Positions 1 to 5,588 of a stretch of DNA of 5,765 nt are shown one piece after another. A program made the translations under genes and the position numbers. The stretch is taken from positions 1 through 5,765 of the forward strand of contig JACMLV010000352.1 of NCBI GenBank assembly GCA_014379395.1. The letters run 5' to 3'. Below the pieces are notes generated by a model that was not told where the DNA came from, did no database searches, and worked only from the letters and a program-made list of their open reading frames with translations. The stretch is from Burkholderiaceae bacterium. GTDB lineage: Bacteria > Pseudomonadota > Gammaproteobacteria > Burkholderiales > Burkholderiaceae_D. The first letter of the stretch is position 1, and the number at the start of each line of letters is the position of its first letter.

Positions 1-1
1 G

Positions 2-217
2 GCGAAGTCGATCAACGTGCCGCAGCAGCGCATCGGCGCGATCATCTCCCACGGCCGTGCGATCAGCGCCGACACGGACCTGCGCCTCTGCCATTTCTTC
101 AAACTGTCCGACGGATTTTTCCTGCGCTTGCAGGCGCAGCACGATTTGGCGGTTGCACGAGTCGGGCTGAAAAGAGAGTTGGAGAATATGCCGCGTTGCG
201 AGGATGCAAATTCATAG
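2..217 (+). CDS. higA: HigA-type antitoxin, C-terminal part (5' truncated by window edge)
   Basis: The reading frame is open from base 2 and ends at TAG 215-217, giving about 71 residues of a protein that begins outside the window. The visible part matches the C-terminal half of HigA/VapI-type XRE antitoxins. The end of the helix-turn-helix is seen in VPQQRIGAIISHGRAISADT, followed by the family pattern DLRLCHFFKLSDGFFLRLQAQHDL in shortened form (RLCHFF, FFLRLQAQ, DLAVAR). In the family this protein binds its own operator and neutralises the HigB mRNA-cleaving toxin, whose gene usually lies just upstream; that region is outside the window. The usual FW.NLQ motif reads FFLRLQ here, a mild deviation. 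An internal GTG at 17 could be taken as a start by software, but the family homology runs upstream of it, so the gene is better read as partial. No terminator with a T-tract follows. Confidence 0.82.
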   Translation, partial: AKSINVPQQRIGAIISHGRAISADTDLRLCHFFKLSDGFFLRLQAQHDLAVARVGLKRELENMPRCEDANS

Positions 218-320
218 TCGCCCCCAGAACTGGGCTGACGAGCGGGTGGATTCAGCGCTTGCGCATGTCAAGCGCTCTGGGCGCTTCGCGCTCTATCCTG
301 TCAACGCGCCGCCAAAGTCG

Positions 321-355
321 CCGCCCGCAACTGCCATTATGGCAGTTGCGGGCGG
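321..355. repeat. Perfect 15-bp inverted repeat with 5-base centre
   Basis: The left arm CCGCCCGCAACTGCC (321-335) and the right arm GGCAGTTGCGGGCGG (341-355) are exact reverse complements around ATTAT. The central A and T can also pair, giving 16 bp. There is no T-run on either side, so it is a poor intrinsic terminator. It could be an operator, since its core CTGCCA-TTA-TGGCAG is a compact dyad, or a REP-like hairpin. It lies 104 bases after the higA-like stop and about 150 bases before the DUF3149 gene. Confidence 0.75.
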
Positions 356-506
356 GACTGAGGGTGCCGTGGCGATCGATAAAGCCAATAAAACAAGTAC
401 TTAGTACATGGAGACGGATTCCGGGCGGGCGGGCACAGGTCTTGCGAAAGTGATACCTGACGGCAAGGCAGCAAACGACCGTCGCCCCATTGATAACCGG
501 AGAAAT

Positions 507-683
507 ATGATGGCCTGGAAGCTTTTGTTTACCTCAGACATGGGCGTGTTAAGCCTGCTCACACTCGCGATCATGCTTGGCATGCCAGTCTTCATCGCGT
601 TCTATGTGCGGCGGCGCATGGGCAATCAGCCGGCCGGCGAGGCCGACAGCGCCGGCGCGCCGGCCGCGCATTCGCACACCTGA
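507..683 (+). CDS. DUF3149 small single-pass membrane protein
   Basis: This encodes 58 residues ending at TGA 681-683. The N-terminus (MAWKLLFTSDMGVLSLLTL) is the signature of the DUF3149 family, short proteins of unknown function found mainly in betaproteobacteria. A hydrophobic helix runs from about residue 13 to 34 and is followed by RRRM, a positive cluster that by the positive-inside rule suggests a cytoplasmic C-terminus. The last 20 residues are rich in Ala, Gly and Pro with a His-rich end. Two adjacent ATG codons (507 and 510) compete. GGAG at 499-502 is 4 bases from the first and 7 from the second, so the true start may be 510. The frame stays open upstream to an ATG at 408, but those residues do not resemble the family. 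It stands alone, without a same-strand partner. I recognise the family but no function is known. Confidence 0.82.
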   Translation: MMAWKLLFTSDMGVLSLLTLAIMLGMPVFIAFYVRRRMGNQPAGEADSAGAPAAHSHT

Positions 684-832
684 GCCGCATCCTGCGCGCG
701 CACGGCGCTGGCGGATGACCTGCCAGTCCTGCGCCAAAGCGCCGTCCAGCAGGGGGCGTCATTCCCATCCATCGACAGCACGTCGCCCACCGACCGACAA
801 AAGCCCCCGCCGGCCGAGTGCATACGCATGAA
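684..832. other. Intergenic spacer, no gene seen
   Basis: This 149-base convergent spacer lies between the DUF3149 gene and the end of the HI1420-like antitoxin gene. I see no supported gene. Open frames on both strands are high-GC noise with no family pattern. A short C-rich run after AAAA at 799-809 looks like one arm of an intrinsic terminator, but no matching second arm is nearby. Confidence 0.5.
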
Positions 833-1126
833 TCACGTGCGGCGCGCAGTTGGCTCGGCATGCAGCGTCACGCCAAGGGCGCGCAGCACCTTCAATATCG
901 TGTCGTAGCGTGGCCGCGCGCCGGGAGACAGCGCCTTGTACAGGCTCTCGCGTCCCAGGCCGGTGTCCTTGGCAAGCTGCGTCATACCGCGCGCGCGCGC
1001 CACATCCTTCACCGCAGTCAAGAACAGGTCCGGATCGCCATCCTCAAGCGCCGCCGAAAGATAGGCCGCGATGGCCTCGTCGCTATCGAGATAGTCGGCG
1101 GCATCGAATGGGGTGAAGTTAGTCAT
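833..1126 (-). CDS. Putative addiction module antidote, HI1420-like HTH protein
   Basis: This 97-residue protein fits the 'putative addiction module antidote' family (HI1420 type, COG3636), cytoplasmic DNA-binding antitoxins encoded just downstream of a RelE-like toxin. The N-terminal part has the family pattern FDAADYLDSDEAIAAYLSAA, followed by DPDLFLTAVKDVARARGM. The helix-turn-helix lies at about residues 48-66 (TQLAKDTGLGRESLYKALS), and the C-terminus has ILKVLRALGV. The start ATG at 1126-1124 is preceded by AAGGAG (1138-1133, minus strand), 6 bases from the start and inside the end of the toxin gene. The toxin stop TGA (1132-1130) is only 3 bases from this start, so the two are almost certainly translationally coupled. 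By family precedent it would sequester the toxin and repress the operon, probably through dyads near 1438-1480. It appears intact and full length. Confidence 0.92.
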   Translation of the reverse strand: MTNFTPFDAADYLDSDEAIAAYLSAALEDGDPDLFLTAVKDVARARGMTQLAKDTGLGRESLYKALSPGARPRYDTILKVLRALGVTLHAEPTARRT

Positions 1127-1129
1127 GGG

Positions 1130-1429
1130 TCACTCCTTTGGCAGGGCGCTCGCCATCGCTTTGGCGCGCAGAATGTCATTCTTCCGGGGGGATTTGGCGC
1201 CACCAATAAGCAGCAGATAGACCACATTTCCGCGCCGCGTAAAGTACACGCGGTAGCCGGGTCCGAAGTGAATCCGCATTTCGGAAACGCCATCGCCAAC
1301 CGGTCCGCAGTCGCCAAAGTTCCCAGCTTCCGCGGATCGGATGCGCTTGACGATGAGTGCCTTGCCGACCTGATCCTTCAGGTTGAGGAGCCAATCGTTA
1401 AATTCATCCGACTTGAGGAACGTGTTCAT
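1130..1429 (-). CDS. RelE/ParE-superfamily toxin, HI1419-like
   Basis: This 99-residue protein fits the 'addiction module killer protein' family (HI1419 type, COG3657), a branch of the RelE/ParE fold. Key segments are FNDWLLNLKD near the N-terminus, VKRIRSAEAGNFGDCGPVGD (residues 28-47), VSEMRIHFGPGYRVYF (48-63) and LLLIGGAKS (72-80), followed by a DILRAKAMA helix. RelE-type members cleave ribosome-bound mRNA; for this branch the exact activity is less certain. The usual GGDKS motif reads GGAKS here, losing one acidic residue. ATG 1429-1427 is the first possible start, because a TAG lies in frame 12 bases upstream. No Shine-Dalgarno is visible before it, whereas the antitoxin has a strong one, which would favour antitoxin excess. 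It is first in a two-gene operon with the HI1420-like antitoxin. Confidence 0.92.
   Translation of the reverse strand: MNTFLKSDEFNDWLLNLKDQVGKALIVKRIRSAEAGNFGDCGPVGDGVSEMRIHFGPGYRVYFTRRGNVVYLLLIGGAKSPRKNDILRAKAMASALPKE
1133..1138 (-). promoter_or_regulatory. Strong ribosome binding site of the antitoxin
   Basis: On the minus strand AAGGAG lies 6 bases before the antitoxin ATG and overlaps the last codons of the toxin gene. It fixes the antitoxin start and contrasts with the absence of such a site before the toxin. Confidence 0.75.
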
Positions 1430-1437
1430 GGTGGATA

Positions 1438-1453
1438 GTATCTATTCGGATAC
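1438..1453. promoter_or_regulatory. Candidate operator dyad GTATC-N6-GATAC before the toxin gene
   Basis: GTATC (1438-1442) and GATAC (1449-1453) form an inverted repeat ending 9 bases upstream of the toxin ATG. HTH antitoxins of this kind commonly autorepress by binding a short dyad in this position. The assignment rests only on position and symmetry. Confidence 0.4.
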
Positions 1454-1465
1454 GTTGGATCAATG

Positions 1466-1484
1466 CTTTTGCAGCAAAAGTATA
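1466..1484 (-). promoter_or_regulatory. Candidate toxin-antitoxin promoter -10 overlapped by a second dyad
   Basis: On the minus strand TATACT (1484-1479) is a good -10 hexamer 49 bases before the toxin ATG. It overlaps by two bases a near-perfect palindrome, CTTTTGC-A-GCAAAAG (1466-1480). No good -35 hexamer is found at the right distance. An alternative pair is TTGATC and TACTAT with a 17-base spacer, which would start transcription close to the ATG. A repressor bound to the palindrome would block the first promoter. Confidence 0.38.
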
Positions 1485-1573
1485 TGAAATAATCATTGCG
1501 GGGTGAGGGCTTGGACTTGCAGACGCATGGCGGCGGGCGCCCGCAATACCCTAGCAAATCACACGCCAAAAGC

Positions 1574-1600
1574 TTGACGGCCGCGGCGGGGTGGCACAAT
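1574..1600 (+). promoter_or_regulatory. Candidate promoter of the fused synthase-like gene
   Basis: TTGACG (1574-1579) resembles a -35 box. TGG-CACAAT (1592-1600) resembles an extended -10 (TGn followed by a hexamer matching TATAAT at four of six positions). The spacer is short (15 bases), which an extended -10 can tolerate. It would give a leader of about 25 bases before the ATG at 1632. No alternative promoter is better placed. Confidence 0.42.
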
Positions 1601-1631
1601 TGCGCCTCTTGAAACGCAATCGCCCGCCGCC

Positions 1632-4610
1632 ATGAACCTCATTTTTTTCGCCTCCGGATTCGCCGGGCTGATCTACGAATCGATCTGGACCCATTACCTG
1701 AAGCTGTTCCTGGGCCACGCCGCCTACGCGCAGACGCTGGTGCTCGGCATCTTCATGGGCGGCATGGCGATCGGCGCGGCGCTGGCGGCCGGGCGCACGG
1801 CGCGCCTGGCCCGGCCGCTGCGGCTCTACGCCGGCGTCGAAGCGCTGATCGGCCTGCTCGCCATCGGCTTTCATCCGGTTTTCACGCACGCCCTCGACGC
1901 CTTTTACGCGCTGGCGCTGGCGGGCGGCGTGTCCGGCGCGGCGCTGCCGGCGCTCAAATGGGGCCTGGCCGCGCTGCTGATCCTGCCGCAGTCGATCCTG
2001 CTCGGCGCCACCTTCCCCCTGTTCGCGGCCGCCGCCACCCGGCGCGTCGACGCCGCCAACCCGGGCCGCGCCATCGCCACCCTGTATTTCGCCAACAGCA
2101 TCGGCGGCGCGCTCGGCATTTTGCTGTCGGGCTTCGTGCTGATTCCGGCCCTCGGACTGCCGGGCACGATCACTGCGGCCGGCCTGCTCAACCTGCTGAT
2201 CGCCGTCGCCGCGCTCAAGCTGGCCGCCGGCGCCGACGAGCGCCCGGGCGCGCCGGTGGCCACGCCGGACGGGCGCTTCGGCCGTCTCGGCTATCTGCTG
2301 GTGGCGGTCGCCTTCCTGACCGGCGCCTCGTCCTTCATCTATGAGGTCGGCTGGATCCGGATGCTCTCGCTGGTGCTCGGCAGCGCCACCCATTCCTTCG
2401 AACTGATGCTGTGCGCCTTCATCAGCGGCCTGGCGCTGGGCGGCCTGTGGGTCAGGAAGCGCGTCGACAGCGCGGCCAACCCGGCCATCCTGCTCGGCTA
2501 CGTGCAGCTGGCGATGGGCTGCGCGGCCGTCGCCACCATCGCGCTGCACAGCGCTTCGTTCGACCTGATCGGCTGGGTGGTGCGCAACACGCCCAAGACC
2601 GACGCCGGTTACGCGACCCTCAACCTGGTGCGCTACGGCATCGCCGCGCTGATCATGTTCCCGGCCGCCTTTTGCGCCGGCATGACGCTGCCGCTGGTGA
2701 CCCGCGTGCTGCACCGCGAGCAGGGCCAGGGCGAGCGGGCCATCGGCATCGTCTACAGCGCCAACACGGTCGGCGCCATCGCCGGCCTGGCCTTCGCGGT
2801 GCATGTCGGCCTGCCCGTGTTCGGGCTCGAATACCTGGTCGCCGCCGGCGCCATGATCGACGTGCTGCTCGGCGTGGCGCTGCTGGCGCTGTTCGCCGGG
2901 CGGCGCCAACTGCGCCAGGCGCTGGCCGCCACCTTCGCCTGCGCCGCCGGGGCGGTGGCCGGCGCCGCCACCTTCAATCCGCAAAAGATCGTCTCCGGGC
3001 CGATCCGCGACGGCCACGTCGGCATCGAGGGCGCCGTGATCGGGCTCGCGCACGGGCGCACCGCCACCGTCTCGGTCGAGCGCAGCGACGGCGTGGTCGG
3101 CATCCGCACCAACGGCAAGGTCGACGCCGCCGCCAACATCGGCACGCCGGCGCGCTACCAGCTCGACGAGGTGACGATGGCCCTGATCGCCGCCGTTCCG
3201 CTGGCCCTGCACGAGCGCCCCGAGCGGGTCGCCAACATCGGCTTCGGCTCGGGCCTGACCGGCGCCGCCCTCCTGGCCGATGGGCGCGTGAGGCGCCTCG
3301 ACACGATCGAGATCGAGCCGAAGATGGTGGAACTGGCGCGCCACTTCGCGCCCGCCAATGGCAGCGTCTACAACGATCCGCGCAGCGCGATCCATATCGA
3401 CGACGCCAAGGCCTTCTTCGCCGCCAACGGGCAAAGCTACGACCTGATCGTCTCGGAGCCGTCGAACCCGTGGGTGAGCGGCGTGTCCGGCTTGTTCTCG
3501 GTCGAGTTCTACCGCCTGGTGTCGCGCTACCTGCGGGAAGGCGGCATGCTGGCGCAGTGGATCCAGACCTACGAGACCAATCCCGAGCGGGTCGCCTCGA
3601 TCCTGAAGGCGCTGGAGCGCTCGTTCGACGACTATCTGGTGGTTGCGCTCGACCAGGGCGACTTGCTGGTGGTGGCCAAGCCGCACGGGCGCATCGCCCT
3701 GCCGGCCGACGGCTACGCGCGCCTGTCGCGCCAACTGCGCGAGCGGTTGCGCGGGCTCGACGTGAACGGCGCCGCCGACCTGAATTTTCGCGTCGTGGGC
3801 GACAAGGCGCTGTTCGCGCCCTGGCTGGCCAAGCTGGCGGTGCCGGCCAATTCCGACTTCGCGCCCTATCTCGACAGCCACGCCGACTATGACCGCTTCA
3901 TCGGCAAGGGCTGGGCGGACATCTACAACCTGGCCGGTTCGGCCTATCCGATCGCCGAGATCCTGGGCCGCCGGCCGGCCCTGGACGCGGACTCGACGCT
4001 GAGCCTGAACACGCATTTCGGCAACGAATCGAAGGCCGGGATCGCCCGCATGGTGCATGAGCACGTCGTTGGCGTTGGCGTTGGGGGCGGGCAGCTATCG
4101 GCGCCGGTCTCGGCCAAGGCGCGCGCGTACTTCCTGCCGCGCGCGGTGGCACTGGTCAACGATTGCAAGAATCCGCCGCTCAACGACGCGCCCTACGCGG
4201 CGGCCGCCATCGCCATCAAGGTGCTGCCGTATCTGTCGGCGCGCGAGGGCGCCGCCGTGATGGCGGCGATGGCGGACATGCCGTGCCTGCGCCAGCTGGC
4301 CGGCGCGCAGGCGCCATGGTTGGCGCTGCTAAAGCAGGTCGCCGCGCGCGACGCGCGCGCCTTTGGCGCCAGCGCCGAGCAGTTGCTGGACGGCGGGCAG
4401 GGCAACACCGAGGTCCGATCCAAGTATCTGCTCGGGATGGGCATGCTGGGCCACCTGGGCGGCGGCGACCGGGGCCGCGCCCGGCTGCTGTGGAACAAAT
4501 TCGCCGCCCGGATACTGGGCAACGGGAGCATCGGCTTGTCGCTGGAACTGTTGCGCGACCACGCCTTCAGCGCCGAGGCGCCGGAGCGGGTGGCGCGGCG
4601 TCCCTTGTAG
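1632..4610 (+). CDS. Fused MFS-like membrane domain / spermidine-synthase-like protein
   Basis: This 992-residue inner-membrane protein has three parts. Residues 1 to about 435 are a polytopic membrane domain made of two similar halves offset by 222-223 residues: GLIYESIW at 12-19 pairs with SFIYEVGW at 234-241, and LYFANSIG at 151-158 pairs with VYSANTVG at 374-381. Residues about 460-750 resemble spermidine synthase (SpeE): a small beta region (GRTATVSV from 475, IRTNGKVDAAAN), the nucleotide-binding loop VANIGFGSG (533-541), the acidic strand DTIEIEP (557-563), HIDDAK (588-593), YDLIVSEPSNPWVSG (603-617), and NSDFAPYLD (740-748). SpeE transfers aminopropyl from decarboxylated S-adenosylmethionine to putrescine. 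Here the GGGDG loop reads GFGSG and the catalytic D-S/T-D strand reads SEPSN, so that activity is doubtful although SAM-type ligand binding is plausible. Residues about 760-992 form a soluble extension I do not recognise. The ATG is the only start after an in-frame TGA at 1575; no Shine-Dalgarno is evident. It appears to be transcribed alone. Confidence 0.9.
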   Translation: MNLIFFASGFAGLIYESIWTHYLKLFLGHAAYAQTLVLGIFMGGMAIGAALAAGRTARLARPLRLYAGVEALIGLLAIGFHPVFTHALDAFYALALAGGVSGAALPALKWGLAALLILPQSILLGATFPLFAAAATRRVDAANPGRAIATLYFANSIGGALGILLSGFVLIPALGLPGTITAAGLLNLLIAVAALKLAAGADERPGAPVATPDGRFGRLGYLLVAVAFLTGASSFIYEVGWIRMLSLVLGSATHSFELMLCAFISGLALGGLWVRKRVDSAANPAILLGYVQLAMGCAAVATIALHSASFDLIGWVVRNTPKTDAGYATLNLVRYGIAALIMFPAAFCAGMTLPLVTRVLHREQGQGERAIGIVYSANTVGAIAGLAFAVHVGLPVFGLEYLVAAGAMIDVLLGVALLALFAGRRQLRQALAATFACAAGAVAGAATFNPQKIVSGPIRDGHVGIEGAVIGLAHGRTATVSVERSDGVVGIRTNGKVDAAANIGTPARYQLDEVTMALIAAVPLALHERPERVANIGFGSGLTGAALLADGRVRRLDTIEIEPKMVELARHFAPANGSVYNDPRSAIHIDDAKAFFAANGQSYDLIVSEPSNPWVSGVSGLFSVEFYRLVSRYLREGGMLAQWIQTYETNPERVASILKALERSFDDYLVVALDQGDLLVVAKPHGRIALPADGYARLSRQLRERLRGLDVNGAADLNFRVVGDKALFAPWLAKLAVPANSDFAPYLDSHADYDRFIGKGWADIYNLAGSAYPIAEILGRRPALDADSTLSLNTHFGNESKAGIARMVHEHVVGVGVGGGQLSAPVSAKARAYFLPRAVALVNDCKNPPLNDAPYAAAAIAIKVLPYLSAREGAAVMAAMADMPCLRQLAGAQAPWLALLKQVAARDARAFGASAEQLLDGGQGNTEVRSKYLLGMGMLGHLGGGDRGRARLLWNKFAARILGNGSIGLSLELLRDHAFSAEAPERVARRPL

Positions 4611-4624
4611 CGGCGCGCAAGATG

Positions 4625-4641
4625 GCCGGCCTCGCGCCGGC
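4625..4641 (+). terminator. Weak hairpin after the synthase-like gene
   Basis: GCCGGC (4625-4630) and GCCGGC (4636-4641) pair around CTCGC, 14 bases after the stop codon. Only two T residues follow, so it is at best a weak intrinsic terminator in this convergent region. The outer CGGCGCG (4611-4617) and CGCGCCG (4634-4640) offer an alternative fold. Confidence 0.3.
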
Positions 4642-4712
4642 TTAGCGGGTGCTTGCCGCGGTCGCACTGGCGGCCAGGCGGATTCAAACCCCGTTACCCT
4701 TTTGAATGGGCG

Positions 4713-5114
4713 CTACTCATACCGTATGTTCTTGAAGTCGCTTTCAGACTCAATAATTCCACGAATTTTGTTGAAGATCGCATCGTGAAAGGATGTCTTG
4801 TTTTGCCCGCTTAGCTTTTCCCACAACGAACGATGCTTCTCGATCATTATTCGCCATTCGCCGAGATTGGGGTGAAGGGGCGACTCCTCGGCAGCACCAC
4901 CAATGCCGATGAAATAGGCGTCATCTCCGAGTCGTGCCTCGAAATGCCAGCCCCAGTCTTCCTGACCTGGTTCTATCGCTGCGGCACCGTTAGCGAGAAG
5001 CTTTTCACGTAGCCAAATTGCCAAATCTTCGCCGAAACAACACGGATTGATGAAGTGCGCCTTCACCTCAGACAGATTAAATCGCTCAGTGTCAAAAAGG
5101 ATATCGAAGTGCAT
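4713..5114 (-). CDS. Conserved-looking small protein of unknown function, 133 aa
   Basis: I do not recognise a named family. The protein is soluble, has no signal peptide or membrane helix, and is mixed in charge. It has compact motifs that look like conserved cores: FINPCCFGED (residues 21-30, with adjacent cysteines 25 and 26), GQEDWGW (50-56), YFIGIGG (67-73) and GEWRIMIEKHRSLW (85-98). The tail is helical and charged. Such sharply spaced aromatic and acidic motifs are common in small immunity-like or antitoxin-like proteins, but that is only an impression. The start ATG (5114-5112) has no clear Shine-Dalgarno. An AT-rich stretch with overlapping palindromes (5123-5152) lies just upstream and probably carries its promoter. 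The gene ends at TAG 4715-4713, convergent with the synthase-like gene. Its base composition is more AT-rich, especially at the 3' end (line 4741-4800 is 23/60 GC), than the neighbouring synthase gene (43/60 in 2461-2520), which suggests acquisition. Confidence 0.8.
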   Translation of the reverse strand: MHFDILFDTERFNLSEVKAHFINPCCFGEDLAIWLREKLLANGAAAIEPGQEDWGWHFEARLGDDAYFIGIGGAAEESPLHPNLGEWRIMIEKHRSLWEKLSGQNKTSFHDAIFNKIRGIIESESDFKNIRYE

Positions 5115-5122
5115 TTGGCCAG

Positions 5123-5152
5123 GTTTAACGTTAATAATTAATAAATTTAAAC
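5123..5152. promoter_or_regulatory. AT-rich overlapping palindromes upstream of the 133-aa gene
   Basis: Nested symmetry is visible: TTAACGTTAA (5125-5134), TTAATAATTAA (5131-5141), TAAATTTA (5142-5149), and the outer pair GTTTAA (5123-5128) with TTAAAC (5147-5152). The stretch starts 8 bases before the ATG of the minus-strand gene and is far more AT-rich than its surroundings. It probably contains the promoter and possibly a protein-binding site, but I cannot assign hexamers with confidence. Confidence 0.35.
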
Positions 5153-5154
5153 TG

Positions 5155-5179
5155 CGCCGCTAAAACAAATCAGGCGGCG
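5155..5179 (-). terminator. Possible weak terminator of the DUF1330 gene
   Basis: CGCCGC and GCGGCG (5155-5160 and 5174-5179) pair around a 13-base loop that contains the DUF1330 stop codon. On the minus strand the stem is followed by CAGTTTAAATTT, which is T-rich but not a clean T-run. It may separate this gene from the 133-aa gene downstream. Confidence 0.27.
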
Positions 5180-5469
5180 TCATACCCGATCAACACCACC
5201 TCGGCCGCCTGATTGCGCAACGCGATCAAGGCTTGATAGGCGGACGAATGAAACCAGCCGTCGAGCGCGGCGGCGTTGGGAAAGCGGATCACCACCGTAT
5301 CGGGATGCGGGTGCGCGCCGCTCATCAAGGCGCGCCGCTTGCCGCGAAACACCAGCTCGGCGCCCCAAGGCACCAGCGTGCCCGGCACCTTGCCGCAATA
5401 CTCGCCCCATTTCTCGTCGTCCTTGACCGTGATATGCCCGATCAGATAAGCCGGTGTTTCCTTGCTCAT
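5170..5469 (-). CDS. DUF1330 domain-containing protein
   Basis: This 99-residue protein matches the DUF1330 family (about 95 residues, dimeric alpha-beta barrel of the ferredoxin-like type). Characteristic segments are AYLIGHITVKDDEKWGEYC at residues 7-25, the PWGAELVFRGKRRALMSG strand-turn at about 34-51, the strand DTVVIRFPNAAALDGWF, and SSAYQALIALRNQAAEVVLI near the end. The whole length is taken up by the domain. No enzymatic reaction is established for the family, so only a general cytoplasmic role can be stated. The start ATG (5469-5467) follows GAGGA (5478-5474, minus strand) at 4 bases, a good Shine-Dalgarno. An operator-like dyad at 5519-5537 lies 50 bases upstream. The 133-aa gene lies 55 bases downstream on the same strand but differs in base composition, so an operon is uncertain. 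Confidence 0.93.
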   Translation of the reverse strand: MSKETPAYLIGHITVKDDEKWGEYCGKVPGTLVPWGAELVFRGKRRALMSGAHPHPDTVVIRFPNAAALDGWFHSSAYQALIALRNQAAEVVLIGYDAA

Positions 5470-5518
5470 GTTTTCCTCGTAGAGATAGCACTGATAGCGA
5501 TTCCTATTGCGCGCCGCC

Positions 5519-5537
5519 GTAACTAGATATTAGTTAC
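5519..5537. promoter_or_regulatory. Perfect operator-like dyad GTAACTA-N5-TAGTTAC
   Basis: GTAACTA (5519-5525) and TAGTTAC (5531-5537) are exact reverse complements around GATAT, in the divergent region between the DUF1330 and hicA-like genes. On the minus strand TTGAAC (5558-5553) and TAACTA (5536-5531), 16 bases apart, form a possible promoter for DUF1330 whose -10 is inside the dyad. On the plus strand TACAAT (5535-5540) is a good -10 that overlaps its right arm. Arm sequence and spacing are of the kind bound by winged-helix repressors such as HxlR or MarR relatives, but no such regulator gene is in the window. Confidence 0.5.
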
Positions 5538-5588
5538 AATATGTTGTTTTGTGTTCAAAATTGTGACGTGTCGCCCCCTTCAAAACTT

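Noticed and set aside
254..276. AGCGCTT and AAGCGCT inverted repeat with a 9-base loop
   Set aside because: It is short, in GC-rich sequence, and has no T-tract or nearby start; it is likely chance.
799..813. AAAAGCCCCCGCCGG, which looks like one arm of an intrinsic terminator
   Set aside because: No complementary second arm lies within a loop distance, so termination cannot be supported; it may be a remnant or chance.
818..1438. A 206-codon + strand frame opposite the toxin-antitoxin operon
   Set aside because: The minus strand carries two clear family proteins with a ribosome binding site at the antitoxin; the plus frame has no recognisable pattern.
2411..3892. An open frame of 493 codons in another + frame of the synthase-like gene
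   Set aside because: It is an Arg/Ala/Gly-rich shadow created by GC-biased third codon positions.
1551..4064. A long open frame (837 codons) antisense to the synthase-like gene
   Set aside because: It is rich in Arg, Gly, Gln, His and Ala in the low-complexity way of antisense GC-rich frames, has no domain, and lies opposite a well-supported gene.
4682..4707. ATTCAAA and TTTGAAT inverted repeat with a 12-base loop, the first part resembling a tRNA T-arm
   Set aside because: No acceptor, D or anticodon arms can be built around it, and the 7-bp AT-rich stem is not a convincing terminator.
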